Positions 47,094 through 55,830 of a DNA stretch of 64,000 nucleotides are shown in pieces. Position numbers and translations under genes: made by a program. The stretch's first letter is position 1, and each line of letters begins with the position of its first letter. The stretch is from RBG-16-66-20 sp052386675. Lineage in GTDB: Bacteria; Pseudomonadota; Gammaproteobacteria; Burkholderiales; SG8-39. Under the pieces are notes generated by a model, which was not told the DNA's origin, ran no database searches, and worked only from the letters and a program-made list of their open reading frames with translations. The stretch covers positions 68,931-132,930 of the forward strand of contig JBQTJX010000043.1 of NCBI GenBank assembly GCA_052386675.1, in the 5' to 3' direction.

Positions 47094-48764
47094 ATGCCGT
47101 CCGACATCGATATCGCCCAGGCCGCGAAAATGCAGCGCATCTCCAAGGTCGCCCTGGAGAAGCTGGGCATCGCCGAGGAGCATCTGGAGCCCTATGGCCA
47201 CTACAAGGCCAAGATCTCGCTGCCCTTCCTCGAGACGCTGAAGTCGAAGAAGGACGGCAAGCTGATCCTGGTCACGGCGATCAGCCCGACCCCTGCGGGC
47301 GAGGGCAAGACCACCACCACGGTTGGCCTGGGCGACGCGCTCAACCACATCAGCAAGAAGGCGATGATCTGCCTGCGCGAGCCTTCGCTGGGACCGGTAT
47401 TCGGCGTCAAGGGCGGCGCCGCCGGCGGCGGCTACGCGCAGATCGTGCCGATGGAGGACATCAACCTGCACTTCACGGGCGATTTCTCCGCCATCGCGCT
47501 CGCCAACAACCTGCTGGCGGCGATGGTCGACAACCACATCAGCCACGGCAACGAACTGGGCATCGATTTGCGCCGCATCCAGTGGAAGCGCGTCGTGGAC
47601 ATGAACGACCGCGCGCTGCGCGACATCACCATCGGACTGGGCGGCACCGCCAACGGCTTCCCCCGCCAGGACGGCTTCGACATCGTGGTCGCCTCCGAGG
47701 TGATGGCGATCTTCTGCCTGTCGACTTCGCTGGAGGACCTGAAGAAGCGCCTGGGCAGCATCGTCGTCGGCTACACCCGCGACCAGAAGCCGGTGCACGC
47801 GCGGGACCTCAAGGCGCACGGCGCCATGACCGTGCTGCTAAAGGACGCCCTGGCCCCCAACCTGGTGCAGACGCTGGAGAACAATCCCGCGTTTGTCCAC
47901 GGCGGCCCTTTCGCCAACATCGCCCACGGCTGCAACTCGGTGCTCGCCACCCAGAGCGCGTTGAAGCTCGCCGACTACGTGGTGACCGAGGCGGGCTTCG
48001 GCGCCGACCTCGGCGCGGAGAAATTCCTCGACATCAAGTGCCGCAAGACCGGCCTGAGGCCTGCCGCGGCGGTGATCGTGGCCACCATGCGCGCGCTGAA
48101 ATACCACGGCGGCGTGGACGTGAAGGAGGTCAGCAAGGAGAACCTGGCCGCGCTGGAGAAGGGCCTGGTGAACCTGGAGCGCCACGTCGAGAACGTGACC
48201 AAGGTCTACGGCATCCCCTGCGTGGTCTCGATCAACAAATTCACCTTCGACACGCCGGCCGAGATCGCCCTGGTGACCGAGCGCATGAAGAAGCTGGGCG
48301 CCGAGGTGGTGCTCGCGGCGCACTGGGGCGAAGGCGGCAAGGGTGCCGCCGACCTGGCGAGAATCGTGGTCGGCCTGTGCGACAAGCCCTCCAGCCCGAC
48401 CTTCGTCTACGAAGACGCGGACACGCTGTGGGACAAGATCAACAAGATCGCGAAGAAGGTCTACCGCGCCGGTTCGGTGACCGCGGACGGCAAGGTGAAG
48501 GCGCAGATCCAGAAGCTGCAGGATGACGGCTACGGCCATTATCCGGTGTGCGTGGCGAAGACCCAGTCCTCGTTCAGCACCAACGCCGCCACGCGCGGCG
48601 CGCCCAGCGACCACGTGGTCAACGTGCGCGAGGTGCGCCTGGCGGCGGGCGCCGAGTTCGTGGTGATGGTCTGCGGCGACATCATGACCATGCCCGGGCT
48701 GCCGAAGGTTCCCTCGGCCGAGAAGATCGACCTGGTGGAGGGCAAGGTGGTCGGGCTGTTCTAG
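47094..48764 (+). CDS. fhs: Formate-tetrahydrofolate ligase
   Basis: A 556-residue enzyme making 10-formyl-THF from formate, THF and ATP. The P-loop-like ATP site SPTPAGEGKTTTTVGLGDAL lies near residues 62-80; LREPSLGPVFGVKGGAAGGGYAQ and GGPFANIAHGCNSV are family signatures; FDIVVASEVMAIFCLS precedes the substrate region. ATG 47094 with GAGGGA 7 nt upstream was preferred to an upstream GTG (47043) that adds an atypical proline-rich leader. Placed after the formate dehydrogenase, it splits formate between energy (Fdh) and assimilation (Fhs, then FchA and MtdA at the right end of the window). Confidence 0.96.
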   Translation: MPSDIDIAQAAKMQRISKVALEKLGIAEEHLEPYGHYKAKISLPFLETLKSKKDGKLILVTAISPTPAGEGKTTTTVGLGDALNHISKKAMICLREPSLGPVFGVKGGAAGGGYAQIVPMEDINLHFTGDFSAIALANNLLAAMVDNHISHGNELGIDLRRIQWKRVVDMNDRALRDITIGLGGTANGFPRQDGFDIVVASEVMAIFCLSTSLEDLKKRLGSIVVGYTRDQKPVHARDLKAHGAMTVLLKDALAPNLVQTLENNPAFVHGGPFANIAHGCNSVLATQSALKLADYVVTEAGFGADLGAEKFLDIKCRKTGLRPAAAVIVATMRALKYHGGVDVKEVSKENLAALEKGLVNLERHVENVTKVYGIPCVVSINKFTFDTPAEIALVTERMKKLGAEVVLAAHWGEGGKGAADLARIVVGLCDKPSSPTFVYEDADTLWDKINKIAKKVYRAGSVTADGKVKAQIQKLQDDGYGHYPVCVAKTQSSFSTNAATRGAPSDHVVNVREVRLAAGAEFVVMVCGDIMTMPGLPKVPSAEKIDLVEGKVVGLF

Positions 48765-48781
48765 CGCCTCGCTGGAGCGGG

Positions 48782-48809
48782 CCCGATGTAACCGATCGGT
48801 TACATCGGG
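48782..48809. repeat. 20-bp palindrome, copy 3, extended to a 28-bp perfect palindrome
   Basis: The core ATGTAACCGATCGGTTACAT (48786-48805) is extended by four complementary bases on each side (CCCG and CGGG). It fills the gap between the convergent fhs (stop 48764) and terC-like (stop 48820) genes. In RNA it forms a 12-bp stem with a GATC loop on either strand, so it could serve as a bidirectional terminator or 3' stabiliser. No T-tract follows. Confidence 0.85.
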
Positions 48810-48819
48810 ACCCCGCGCG

Positions 48820-49539
<720 letters not shown>

Positions 49540-49564
49540 GGCGCGATTTTAGCCGCCCGGGAAG

Positions 49565-49593
49565 TTGACCCGCACTCCGTGCGCGTGCTAAAA
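49565..49593 (+). promoter_or_regulatory. Probable sigma-70 promoter of the riboswitch leader
   Basis: TTGACC (49565-49570) and CTAAAA (49588-49593) are separated by 17 bp. A start site near 49600 would give a leader that contains the whole riboswitch. Judged by eye only. Confidence 0.5.
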
Positions 49594-49621
49594 GTCCTCG
49601 CCCCCGACTATGGCGTCGCAA

Positions 49622-49763
49622 GGGGCACAAAGGGGAGTAGCCAGGGCGCGCCGGGTTACGGGCGCCGCGGCAGGGCCGTCACTACGGGAAACCTCCGCGT
49701 TTCCCCGGTCCTGCCGGCAAGCACTGCTTGCGGGCGAGACCTTTGCCGCGCGGGCAAGGTCTA
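49622..49763 (+). ncRNA. yybP-ykoY family manganese riboswitch
   Basis: The two hallmark loops of the family are both present at the right spacing: AAAGGGGAGTAGCC (49629-49642) at the 5' side and GGGCGAGACCTTTGCC (49732-49747) at the 3' side, with CAAAGG/CCTTTG (49628-49633, 49740-49745) as the closing stem. Between them fold GGCAGG with CCTGCC (49669-49674 with 49710-49715), GGGAAAC with GTTTCCC (49686-49692 with 49699-49705) and GCAAGC with GCTTGC (49717-49722 with 49726-49731). The 3' strand of the closing stem can instead pair with GGGCAAGGT (49752-49760), giving a competing hairpin just before the ribosome site at 49767-49771. This is a plausible Mn2+-dependent switch of translation. Confidence 0.85.
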
Positions 49764-49776
49764 AACAGGAGAACTC

Positions 49777-51093
49777 ATGGATTCAATGCAGTGGCTGACT
49801 CTCGCGATTTTCGCGATCACGATCCTCATCGTCGTCTCCAATGTCATCGACAGCACGCTGGCCGGCATGATCGGCGTCGCGGTCATGATCTGGTTCGGCG
49901 TCATGAGCGAGGACGATGCCTTCAAGTACGTGGACTGGAACGTGATGGCGATCCTGGTCAGCATCTGGCTGATTGCCGGCTACTTCGGCAAGTCGGGGGT
50001 GCCCAGCTGGCTCTCGGTGCAGGCGCTCAAGCTCTCGGGCGGCCGGCCCGGCTACCTGGTGATGATCCTGACCTTCCTGGCCGGCGTGATCTCGATGTTC
50101 GTGGACAACGTGGTCACCATCCTGATGATGGCCCCGGTGGCGCTGCCGCTGGCGCGGGCGATGAAGATCCCGGCGGTGCCGGTGATCCTGATGATCGGCT
50201 TTGGCGCCAATTTCATGGGCACCGCGCTGATCATCGGCGACCTGCCGCCGCAGATGCTGCACAGCGTGGCCGGCGCCGAGTTCTTCGACTTCATCTGGCA
50301 GTTCGGCCGACCCTCTTCGTTCCCGATCCTGATGGTGACCTTCGCGCTAACGCTGCTGGGCATGTACTACTACGGCTTCCGCGGCCGCCAGCGGGTGGCC
50401 GACATCGGCGCGCTTGGCATCGACGCCAGGATCCCGAACCCGCTGTTCGCCACCGTGGTGGTGGTCTGGTTCCTGGGCACCGTGGTCGCGATGTCCATGC
50501 GCGAGCACATCGGCGTCAAGCTGGGCTTCATCGCCCTGTCGGGCGCGCTGTCGCTGGTGCTGGTGCTGCACTTCCTGGGCGACAAGGTGAAGGAGGCGCC
50601 CAGTTTCGAGGAGATGGTCCAGGAACTGGACTGGCGCGCGATCTTCTTCTACATCGCCCTGTTCGCGCTGGTGGGCGGGCTGGAGAAGGCGCACATCCTG
50701 GAGAAGCTCGCCGACGCCATGAAGCCGGTGTTCGCCGAGAGCTACGCCCTTGGCGCGACGCTGCTGTACTGGGTGACGATCCCGATCGTGGGCCTGGTGG
50801 AGCACGACGCCTATATCCTCACCTTCCTCTACACAATCAAGGATATGGGCGAGGCCGGCATCGAGCCCTGGCCCTTGTACTGGATGCTGCTGTGGTCCGG
50901 CACGCTGGGCAGCAACCTCACGGTGGCCGGTGCGCCGGCGCTGTATGTCGCACTGTCCCTGGCCGAGAAGGAAGAAGGGCGCAAGGTGTCGTTGCGCGAA
51001 TTCCTTGCCTGGAGCATCCCGTTCACGCTCCTGTGTTCGTTCATCTGCTATGTCCTGGGCATGCTCATCTGGGTCATGCCCTACGTGAAATAA
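49777..51093 (+). CDS. Ion-transporter superfamily permease (ArsB/NhaD/SLC13-like) under Mn2+ riboswitch
   Basis: A 438-residue membrane protein with about 11-12 hydrophobic segments. It has the internal repeat of the ion-transporter superfamily: MFVDNVVTILMMAPVALPLARAM with a following GFGANFMGTALIIGD, and in the second half VTIPIVGLVEHDAYILTF and WSGTLGSNLTVAGAPALYVALSLA, the N-x-x-x-G-x-P-type hairpins seen in ArsB and NhaD. AGGAG precedes ATG 49777. Known members export arsenite, exchange sodium for protons or carry carboxylates. Placement behind a yybP-ykoY riboswitch and opposite TerC argues for Mn2+ (or Mn-linked pH) export, which would be a new role. The universal stress gene follows after 13 bp. 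Confidence 0.85.
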   Translation: MDSMQWLTLAIFAITILIVVSNVIDSTLAGMIGVAVMIWFGVMSEDDAFKYVDWNVMAILVSIWLIAGYFGKSGVPSWLSVQALKLSGGRPGYLVMILTFLAGVISMFVDNVVTILMMAPVALPLARAMKIPAVPVILMIGFGANFMGTALIIGDLPPQMLHSVAGAEFFDFIWQFGRPSSFPILMVTFALTLLGMYYYGFRGRQRVADIGALGIDARIPNPLFATVVVVWFLGTVVAMSMREHIGVKLGFIALSGALSLVLVLHFLGDKVKEAPSFEEMVQELDWRAIFFYIALFALVGGLEKAHILEKLADAMKPVFAESYALGATLLYWVTIPIVGLVEHDAYILTFLYTIKDMGEAGIEPWPLYWMLLWSGTLGSNLTVAGAPALYVALSLAEKEEGRKVSLREFLAWSIPFTLLCSFICYVLGMLIWVMPYVK

Positions 51094-51106
51094 GGAACAA
51101 CCGACC

Positions 51107-51550
51107 ATGTACAAGAACATCCTGATTCCCACCGACGGTTCGGCCGCGAGCCGGGGCGCGATCACGGCAGCGGTGAAGCTGGCGAAATCGCTTGGCGCGC
51201 GCGTCACCGGCGTGTTCGCCGCGCCGCCGGCGACGCCGATCCTGTTCCGCAACCGCCTGCCTTCGGGCTACGACACGCCGCGCCACAACGAGGTCCTGAT
51301 CGAACGCGCGGCCGCGGCGCACCTCGAGGTGATTGCGAAGGCGGCGAAGGCCGCAGGCGTGCGCTGCAGCTGCGTCACCGTCAAGAGCGACTTCCCGGCC
51401 GACACCATTCTCGAGACGGCGACCAAGGCGAAATGCGACCTGATCGTGATGGCGTCGCACGGCCGGCGCGGGTTGCGCGGATTGCTGCTGGGCAGTGAAA
51501 CCCAGAAGGTGCTCGCGGGGAGTAAGATTCCCGTGCTGGTGCACCGCTGA
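51107..51550 (+). CDS. Universal stress protein (UspA family)
   Basis: A 147-residue single-domain Usp. It starts MYKNILIPTDGSAASRGAI, with the family Asp near residue 10, and ends with the ATP-binding stretch DLIVMASHGRRGLRGLLLGSETQKVL and PVLVHR. It starts 13 nt after the permease stop and should share its Mn2+-controlled transcript. In many bacteria a Usp is paired with an ion transporter and may gate or sense it through ATP. That link is inferred. Confidence 0.93.
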   Translation: MYKNILIPTDGSAASRGAITAAVKLAKSLGARVTGVFAAPPATPILFRNRLPSGYDTPRHNEVLIERAAAAHLEVIAKAAKAAGVRCSCVTVKSDFPADTILETATKAKCDLIVMASHGRRGLRGLLLGSETQKVLAGSKIPVLVHR

Positions 51551-51560
51551 CCCGGAAATC

Positions 51561-51574
51561 TTGACCGCAGTCAA
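51561..51574. promoter_or_regulatory. FNR/CRP-like box upstream of tctC
   Basis: TTGACCGCAGTCAA, flanked to give CTTGAC-N4-GTCAAG (51560-51575), lies in the 87-bp gap between the universal stress gene and tctC, 64 bp upstream of the tctC ATG. It is the third copy of the element seen before fdh1B and fhs. Confidence 0.6.
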
Positions 51575-51637
51575 GGTCAGGGCAGGGGGTCCGTATCGAG
51601 AATCGGGCAGGCGCCTTAAACCCAGAAGGAGGGAAAG

Positions 51638-52639
51638 ATGAAGACCAGAATCGCACTCGCAGTTTCGGCCGCGTTCGCGGCGGTCCTGTCGACCGGCGCG
51701 CAGGCGCAGACCTGGGAGCCGACCAAGAACGTGGAATTCATCATCCCGGCGGGAACAGGGGGCGGGGCGGACCAGATGGCGCGCGCCGTCCAGGGCATCG
51801 TCGCCAAGCATGGCCTGATGAAGCAGTCCATCCTGCCGATCAACAAGGCGGGCGGCGCGGGCTCCGAGGGCTTCCTCGACGTCAAGAACGCCGCCGGCGA
51901 TCCGCACAAGATCATCATCACGCTGTCAAACCTGTTCACCACGCCGCTCGCCACGGGCGTGCCGTTCAACTGGCGCGACCTGACGCCGGTGCAGATGCTG
52001 GCGCTGGACAATTTCGTCCTCTGGGTCAATGCCAAGGCGCCCTACAAGACCCCGAAGGAGTACATCGACGCGGTCAAGAAGGCGGGCGCGGGCAAGATGA
52101 AGATGGGCGGCACGGGCGCCAAGCAGGAGGACCAGATCATCACCGCGGCGATCGAGCAGAAGACCGGGGCCAAGTTCACCTACATCCCGTTCAAGGGCGG
52201 CGGCGCGGTGGCGACGCAGCTCGTGGGGGGCCACGTCGATTCGTCGGTAAACAACCCGATCGAGGCGGTGGCGCAGTGGCGCGGCGGCAACCTCAAGCCG
52301 CTCTGCGTGTTCGAGCAGAAGCGGCTGCCTTACAAGGACAAGGTCACGGCGACCATGTCCTGGGCCGACATCCCGCTCTGCAAGGAGGGCGGCCTGGACA
52401 TCGACTACCTGATGCTGCGGGGCGTTTTCATGGCCCCCGGCGTCAAGCCCGAGCACGTGAACTACTACACCGGGCTGTTCGAGAAGGTGATGGCGACGCC
52501 GGAATGGAAGAAGCTGATGCAGGACGGGGCCTTCAACACCACCGCGCTCAAGGGCAAGGAGTACGCCGACTGGGTGGCGAGGGAAGAGGCGCGCCACGTC
52601 TCGCTCATGAAGGGCGCAGGCTTCATCGCCGGTCAGTAA
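51638..52639 (+). CDS. tctC: Tripartite tricarboxylate transporter receptor TctC
   Basis: A 333-residue periplasmic receptor. The signal peptide (MKTRIALAVSAAFAAVLSTGAQAQ) is followed by VEFIIPAGTGGGADQMARAVQGIV, a more divergent version of the Bug signature than in the two orphan receptors of this window. FIPFKGGGAVATQLVGGHVDSSVNNP is the second ligand loop. AGGAGGG stands before ATG 51638. Unlike the orphans, it is followed by its own tctB and tctA, so the complete sodium-driven transporter is here. The ligand is probably a di- or tricarboxylate. Confidence 0.92.
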   Translation: MKTRIALAVSAAFAAVLSTGAQAQTWEPTKNVEFIIPAGTGGGADQMARAVQGIVAKHGLMKQSILPINKAGGAGSEGFLDVKNAAGDPHKIIITLSNLFTTPLATGVPFNWRDLTPVQMLALDNFVLWVNAKAPYKTPKEYIDAVKKAGAGKMKMGGTGAKQEDQIITAAIEQKTGAKFTYIPFKGGGAVATQLVGGHVDSSVNNPIEAVAQWRGGNLKPLCVFEQKRLPYKDKVTATMSWADIPLCKEGGLDIDYLMLRGVFMAPGVKPEHVNYYTGLFEKVMATPEWKKLMQDGAFNTTALKGKEYADWVAREEARHVSLMKGAGFIAGQ

Positions 52640-52670
52640 TCCGGCCAGAGACCGGAAAAAGGGAGCGGAC

Positions 52671-53186
52671 GTGAGCGAAAGCCCGGAGGGGGCGGGGCGG
52701 GCCGCGCTTGGCCAGAAGAGCGCCGAACTGGCCGTCGCGCTGCTGTTTTTCGTCCTTGGAGCAATCGTGATCACCGACAGCGTGCGCCTCGGCTTCGGCT
52801 GGCAGGAGGTGCACGGTCCCCGGCCGGGCTATTTCCCGTTCTACGTCGGCTTGCTCATCTGCGTCGCTTCGCTGGTGAACGCGGCGCGGGCGCTGCTCGT
52901 GCCGCGGGCCCAGGACAAGGCCTTCGTCGAGGTCGGGCAGCTCAGGCTGGTCCTGTCGGTACTGGTGCCGACCGCGGTGTATGCGGCTCTGGTTACCTGG
53001 ATCGGGATCTACGTGTCCTCGGCGCTGTTCATTGCTTTCTTCATGCGCTGGCTGGGCAAGTACGACTGGTGGAAGGTGGTCGCGGTGGGCCTCGGCACCA
53101 CGGTGGTGTTCTACGTCGTGTTCGAGAAGTGGTTCAAGGTGCCGCTGCCCAAGGGGCCGCTGGAGAACCTGCTGGGTCTGGGCTGA
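52671..53186 (+). CDS. tctB: Tripartite tricarboxylate transporter small subunit TctB
   Basis: A 171-residue membrane protein with four hydrophobic segments, which is the TctB size. GPRPGYFPFYVGLLICVASLVNAARAL is the conserved loop and second helix; YDWWKVVAVGLGTTVVFYVVFEKWFKVPLPKGP closes the protein and is the best family marker. The start is GTG 52671 after GGGAGCG. It ends 1 nt before the tctA start. Confidence 0.9.
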   Translation: MSESPEGAGRAALGQKSAELAVALLFFVLGAIVITDSVRLGFGWQEVHGPRPGYFPFYVGLLICVASLVNAARALLVPRAQDKAFVEVGQLRLVLSVLVPTAVYAALVTWIGIYVSSALFIAFFMRWLGKYDWWKVVAVGLGTTVVFYVVFEKWFKVPLPKGPLENLLGLG

Positions 53187-53187
53187 G

Positions 53188-54708
53188 ATGGAAGAACTCG
53201 GCCTCCTGATGCATGGCTTCGGCGTCGTCATGACGCCGACCAACATCGCGCTCATGTTCGTTGGCGTGATCCTGGGCGTGATCATCGGCGTGCTCCCCGG
53301 TCTGGGCGGCGCCAATGGCGTCGCCATCCTCCTGCCGCTCACCTTCGGCATGGCGCAGACCCCGGGCGGGGCCACCTCGGCGATCATCCTGCTGTCCTGC
53401 ATCTACTGGGGCGCGCTGTTCGGCGGCGCCATAACCTCGATCCTGTTCAACATTCCCGGCGAACCCTGGTCGGTGGCGACCACGTTCGACGGCTACCCGA
53501 TGGCGCAGCAGGGCCGGGCGGGGCAGGCGCTGACCGCGGCATTCACCTCGTCGTTCGTCGGTGCGTTCCTGGCCGTGGTCATGATCACGTTCCTGTCCCC
53601 CGTGGTTGCCGGGTTCGCCCTCGCCTTCGGCCCGCCCGAGTTCTTCGCGGTCTACCTGCTCACCTTCTGCGCCTTCATCGGCACCAGCAAGGAGCCGCCG
53701 TTCAAGACGCTGGCGGCGATGATGCTGGGCTTCGCGCTCGCCGCGGTGGGCACAGACACCGTCACCGGCACCCTGCGCCTGACGTTCGGCTCGACGCACC
53801 TGCTGACCGGTTTCGACTTCCTGGTGGCGGTCATCGGCTTGTTCGGCATCGGCGAGATCCTGCTCACGCTTGAGGAGGGCCTTGCCTTCCGTGGCGCCAG
53901 CGCGAAGATCAACCCGACGGTCGTCATTGAGACCTGGAAAGAACTGCCGCGCTACTGGAAGACCTCCATTCGCTCCACGCTGGTGGGGTGCTTCATGGGG
54001 ATCGTGCCCGGAGGCGCGACGCCGGCTTCGTTCATGAGCTATGGGGTGGCGCGGCGCTTCTCGCCCGATGGCGCGAAGTTCGGCACCGGGAAAACCGAGG
54101 GCGTGGTGGCGCCGGAGACCGCGGCGCACGCCGCCGGTACTTCCGCCCTGCTGCCGATGATCACCCTCGGCGTGCCCGGGTCACCTACCGCCGCGGTGCT
54201 GCTGGGCGGCCTGATGATCTGGGGCCTGCAACCCGGGCCGCTGCTGTTCGTCGAGCAGAAGGACTTCGTCTGGGGCCTGATCGCCTCCATGTCCCTCGGC
54301 AACATCGTCGGCCTGATCGTCGTGCTGACCACGGTGCCGTGGTGGGCCGCGATCCTGCGCATCCCGTTCTCGGTGATTGCGCCGGTCATCATCGTCATCT
54401 GCGCGATCGGCGCCTACACCGTCAACAATTCGATGTTCGACGTGGTGATGATGATGGTGTTCGGCGTGGTCGGTTACCTGTTCAAGAAGCTCAAGTACCC
54501 GCTCGCGCCGCTGGTGCTGGCGCTGGTGCTCGGCGACATGGCCGAGGCGAGCTTCCGCCAGGCCATGCTGATCAGCCAGGGCAGCCTGGCTATCTTCTGG
54601 GCCAACCCGCTGGTCGGCAGCATCGCCGGCCTGGCTGTGGTGATGCTGCTGTGGCCGCTGTGGGGTGTGCTGAAGAGCCGCGTGCGTACGCAGGATGCCG
54701 GGGCATGA
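53188..54708 (+). CDS. tctA: Tripartite tricarboxylate transporter large subunit TctA
   Basis: A 506-residue permease with about 11-12 membrane segments. It contains both family glycine motifs: VIIGVLPGLGGANGVAILLPLTFGM near the N-terminus and GCFMGIVPGGATPASFMSYGVARR in the second half. GAITSILFNIPGEP and ALLPMITLGVPGSPTAAVLLGGL are further TctA signatures. It starts 1 nt after tctB and completes the operon. The stop overlaps a 10-codon mini-frame (MKIECAGVAA, 54705-54737), which in turn overlaps the next start. Confidence 0.94.
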   Translation: MEELGLLMHGFGVVMTPTNIALMFVGVILGVIIGVLPGLGGANGVAILLPLTFGMAQTPGGATSAIILLSCIYWGALFGGAITSILFNIPGEPWSVATTFDGYPMAQQGRAGQALTAAFTSSFVGAFLAVVMITFLSPVVAGFALAFGPPEFFAVYLLTFCAFIGTSKEPPFKTLAAMMLGFALAAVGTDTVTGTLRLTFGSTHLLTGFDFLVAVIGLFGIGEILLTLEEGLAFRGASAKINPTVVIETWKELPRYWKTSIRSTLVGCFMGIVPGGATPASFMSYGVARRFSPDGAKFGTGKTEGVVAPETAAHAAGTSALLPMITLGVPGSPTAAVLLGGLMIWGLQPGPLLFVEQKDFVWGLIASMSLGNIVGLIVVLTTVPWWAAILRIPFSVIAPVIIVICAIGAYTVNNSMFDVVMMMVFGVVGYLFKKLKYPLAPLVLALVLGDMAEASFRQAMLISQGSLAIFWANPLVGSIAGLAVVMLLWPLWGVLKSRVRTQDAGA

Positions 54709-54733
54709 AGATCGAGTGCGCGGGAGTCGCGGC

Positions 54734-55744
54734 ATGAAGATCGCGATCGTCGGCGCCGGTGCCATCGGCGGCTACCTGGGTGCCAAGCTCGCGATCGCCG
54801 GCGAGGACGTGACCTTCATCGCGCGCAACAAGAACCTCGAGGCGATCCGCGCCAACGGCTTCCGGCTGATCCTGGAGGACGGCCGCGAGGAGCACGCGCC
54901 GACCGCGAAGGCGGTGCAGCGCATGCTTGATGCCGGCCCGCAGGACGCGGTGCTGATCACGCTGAAGGCGCACCAGGTGCGCGATGTGCTGCCCGAGCTG
55001 CGCGAGCTGTTCGGCCCGCAGACGATGGTCGTGACGATGATCAACGGCCTGCCCTGGTGGTATTTCCACAAGCTCGCCGGCCCCTACGAGGGGCGCTCGC
55101 TGGAGAGCGTCGACCCGGGCGGGCTGATCGCCTCGCACATCGAGCCCGAGCGCCTCATCGGCAGCGTGGTCTATCCGGCTTCGGAGCTGGTGGCGCCGGG
55201 GGTCGTGCGGCTGATCGAGGGCAACCGCTTCACGCTGGGCGAGCTGGACGGCACGCGCAGCGAGCGCATCGAGGCGCTGTCGCAGACCATGATCCGCGCC
55301 GGCTTCAAGAGCCCGGTCAGCAAGGACATCCGCGGCGAGATCTGGCTCAAGCTGTGGGGCAATCTGTGCTTCAACCCGCTGTCGGCGCTGACGCACGCGA
55401 CGCTCGAAGACATCTGCCGCGACCCGCTGACGCGCGAGCTGGCCGCGACGATGATGACCGAGGCCCAGACCATCGCCAACAAGCTCGGCGTCGAGTTCAA
55501 GATCTCGATCGACAAGCGCATCGCCGGCGCCGAAGCGATCGGCGCGCACAAGACCTCGATGCTGCAGGACGTGGAACACGGCCGCGCGCTGGAACTCGAG
55601 GCGCTGGTCGGGTCGGTGGTCGAGCTGGGCCGCATCACCGGCACGCCGACGCCGACCATCGGCGCGATCCATGCCGCCGCCAGCCTGCTCGGCAAGACCT
55701 TGGCCGCGCAGCGCGGCCGGCTGGTGCTGCAGCCGCTGGCTTGA
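54734..55744 (+). CDS. Ketopantoate reductase-like (PanE/ApbA) oxidoreductase
   Basis: A 336-residue NADPH-linked dehydrogenase. The cofactor motif KIAIVGAGAIGGYLGAKLA is at the N-terminus; ITLKAHQVRDVLPELR and NGLPWWYF match the substrate cleft; and the catalytic Lys is in EIWLKLWGNLCFNPLSALT, in the helix expected for PanE. The family also includes enzymes acting on other 2-oxo acids, and no pantothenate genes adjoin, so the physiological substrate is open. Upstream the 12-mer GCATGAAGATCG is repeated 29 bp apart (54703 and 54732), making two successive start-like sites. Confidence 0.88.
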   Translation: MKIAIVGAGAIGGYLGAKLAIAGEDVTFIARNKNLEAIRANGFRLILEDGREEHAPTAKAVQRMLDAGPQDAVLITLKAHQVRDVLPELRELFGPQTMVVTMINGLPWWYFHKLAGPYEGRSLESVDPGGLIASHIEPERLIGSVVYPASELVAPGVVRLIEGNRFTLGELDGTRSERIEALSQTMIRAGFKSPVSKDIRGEIWLKLWGNLCFNPLSALTHATLEDICRDPLTRELAATMMTEAQTIANKLGVEFKISIDKRIAGAEAIGAHKTSMLQDVEHGRALELEALVGSVVELGRITGTPTPTIGAIHAAASLLGKTLAAQRGRLVLQPLA

Positions 55745-55830
55745 GCGCGACTTCAAGCCCTGGGCCGTGCGAGGAAGTGCGGCAGCGGCTACGCTGCGCG
55801 ACCTCGTCATGTCCCTGCCGGAGTCCGCCC

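Noticed and set aside
54705..54737. MKIECAGVAA mini-frame considered as a gene or leader peptide
   Set aside because: Ten codons with no hairpin or regulatory codons around it. Kept only as a finding about a duplicated start.
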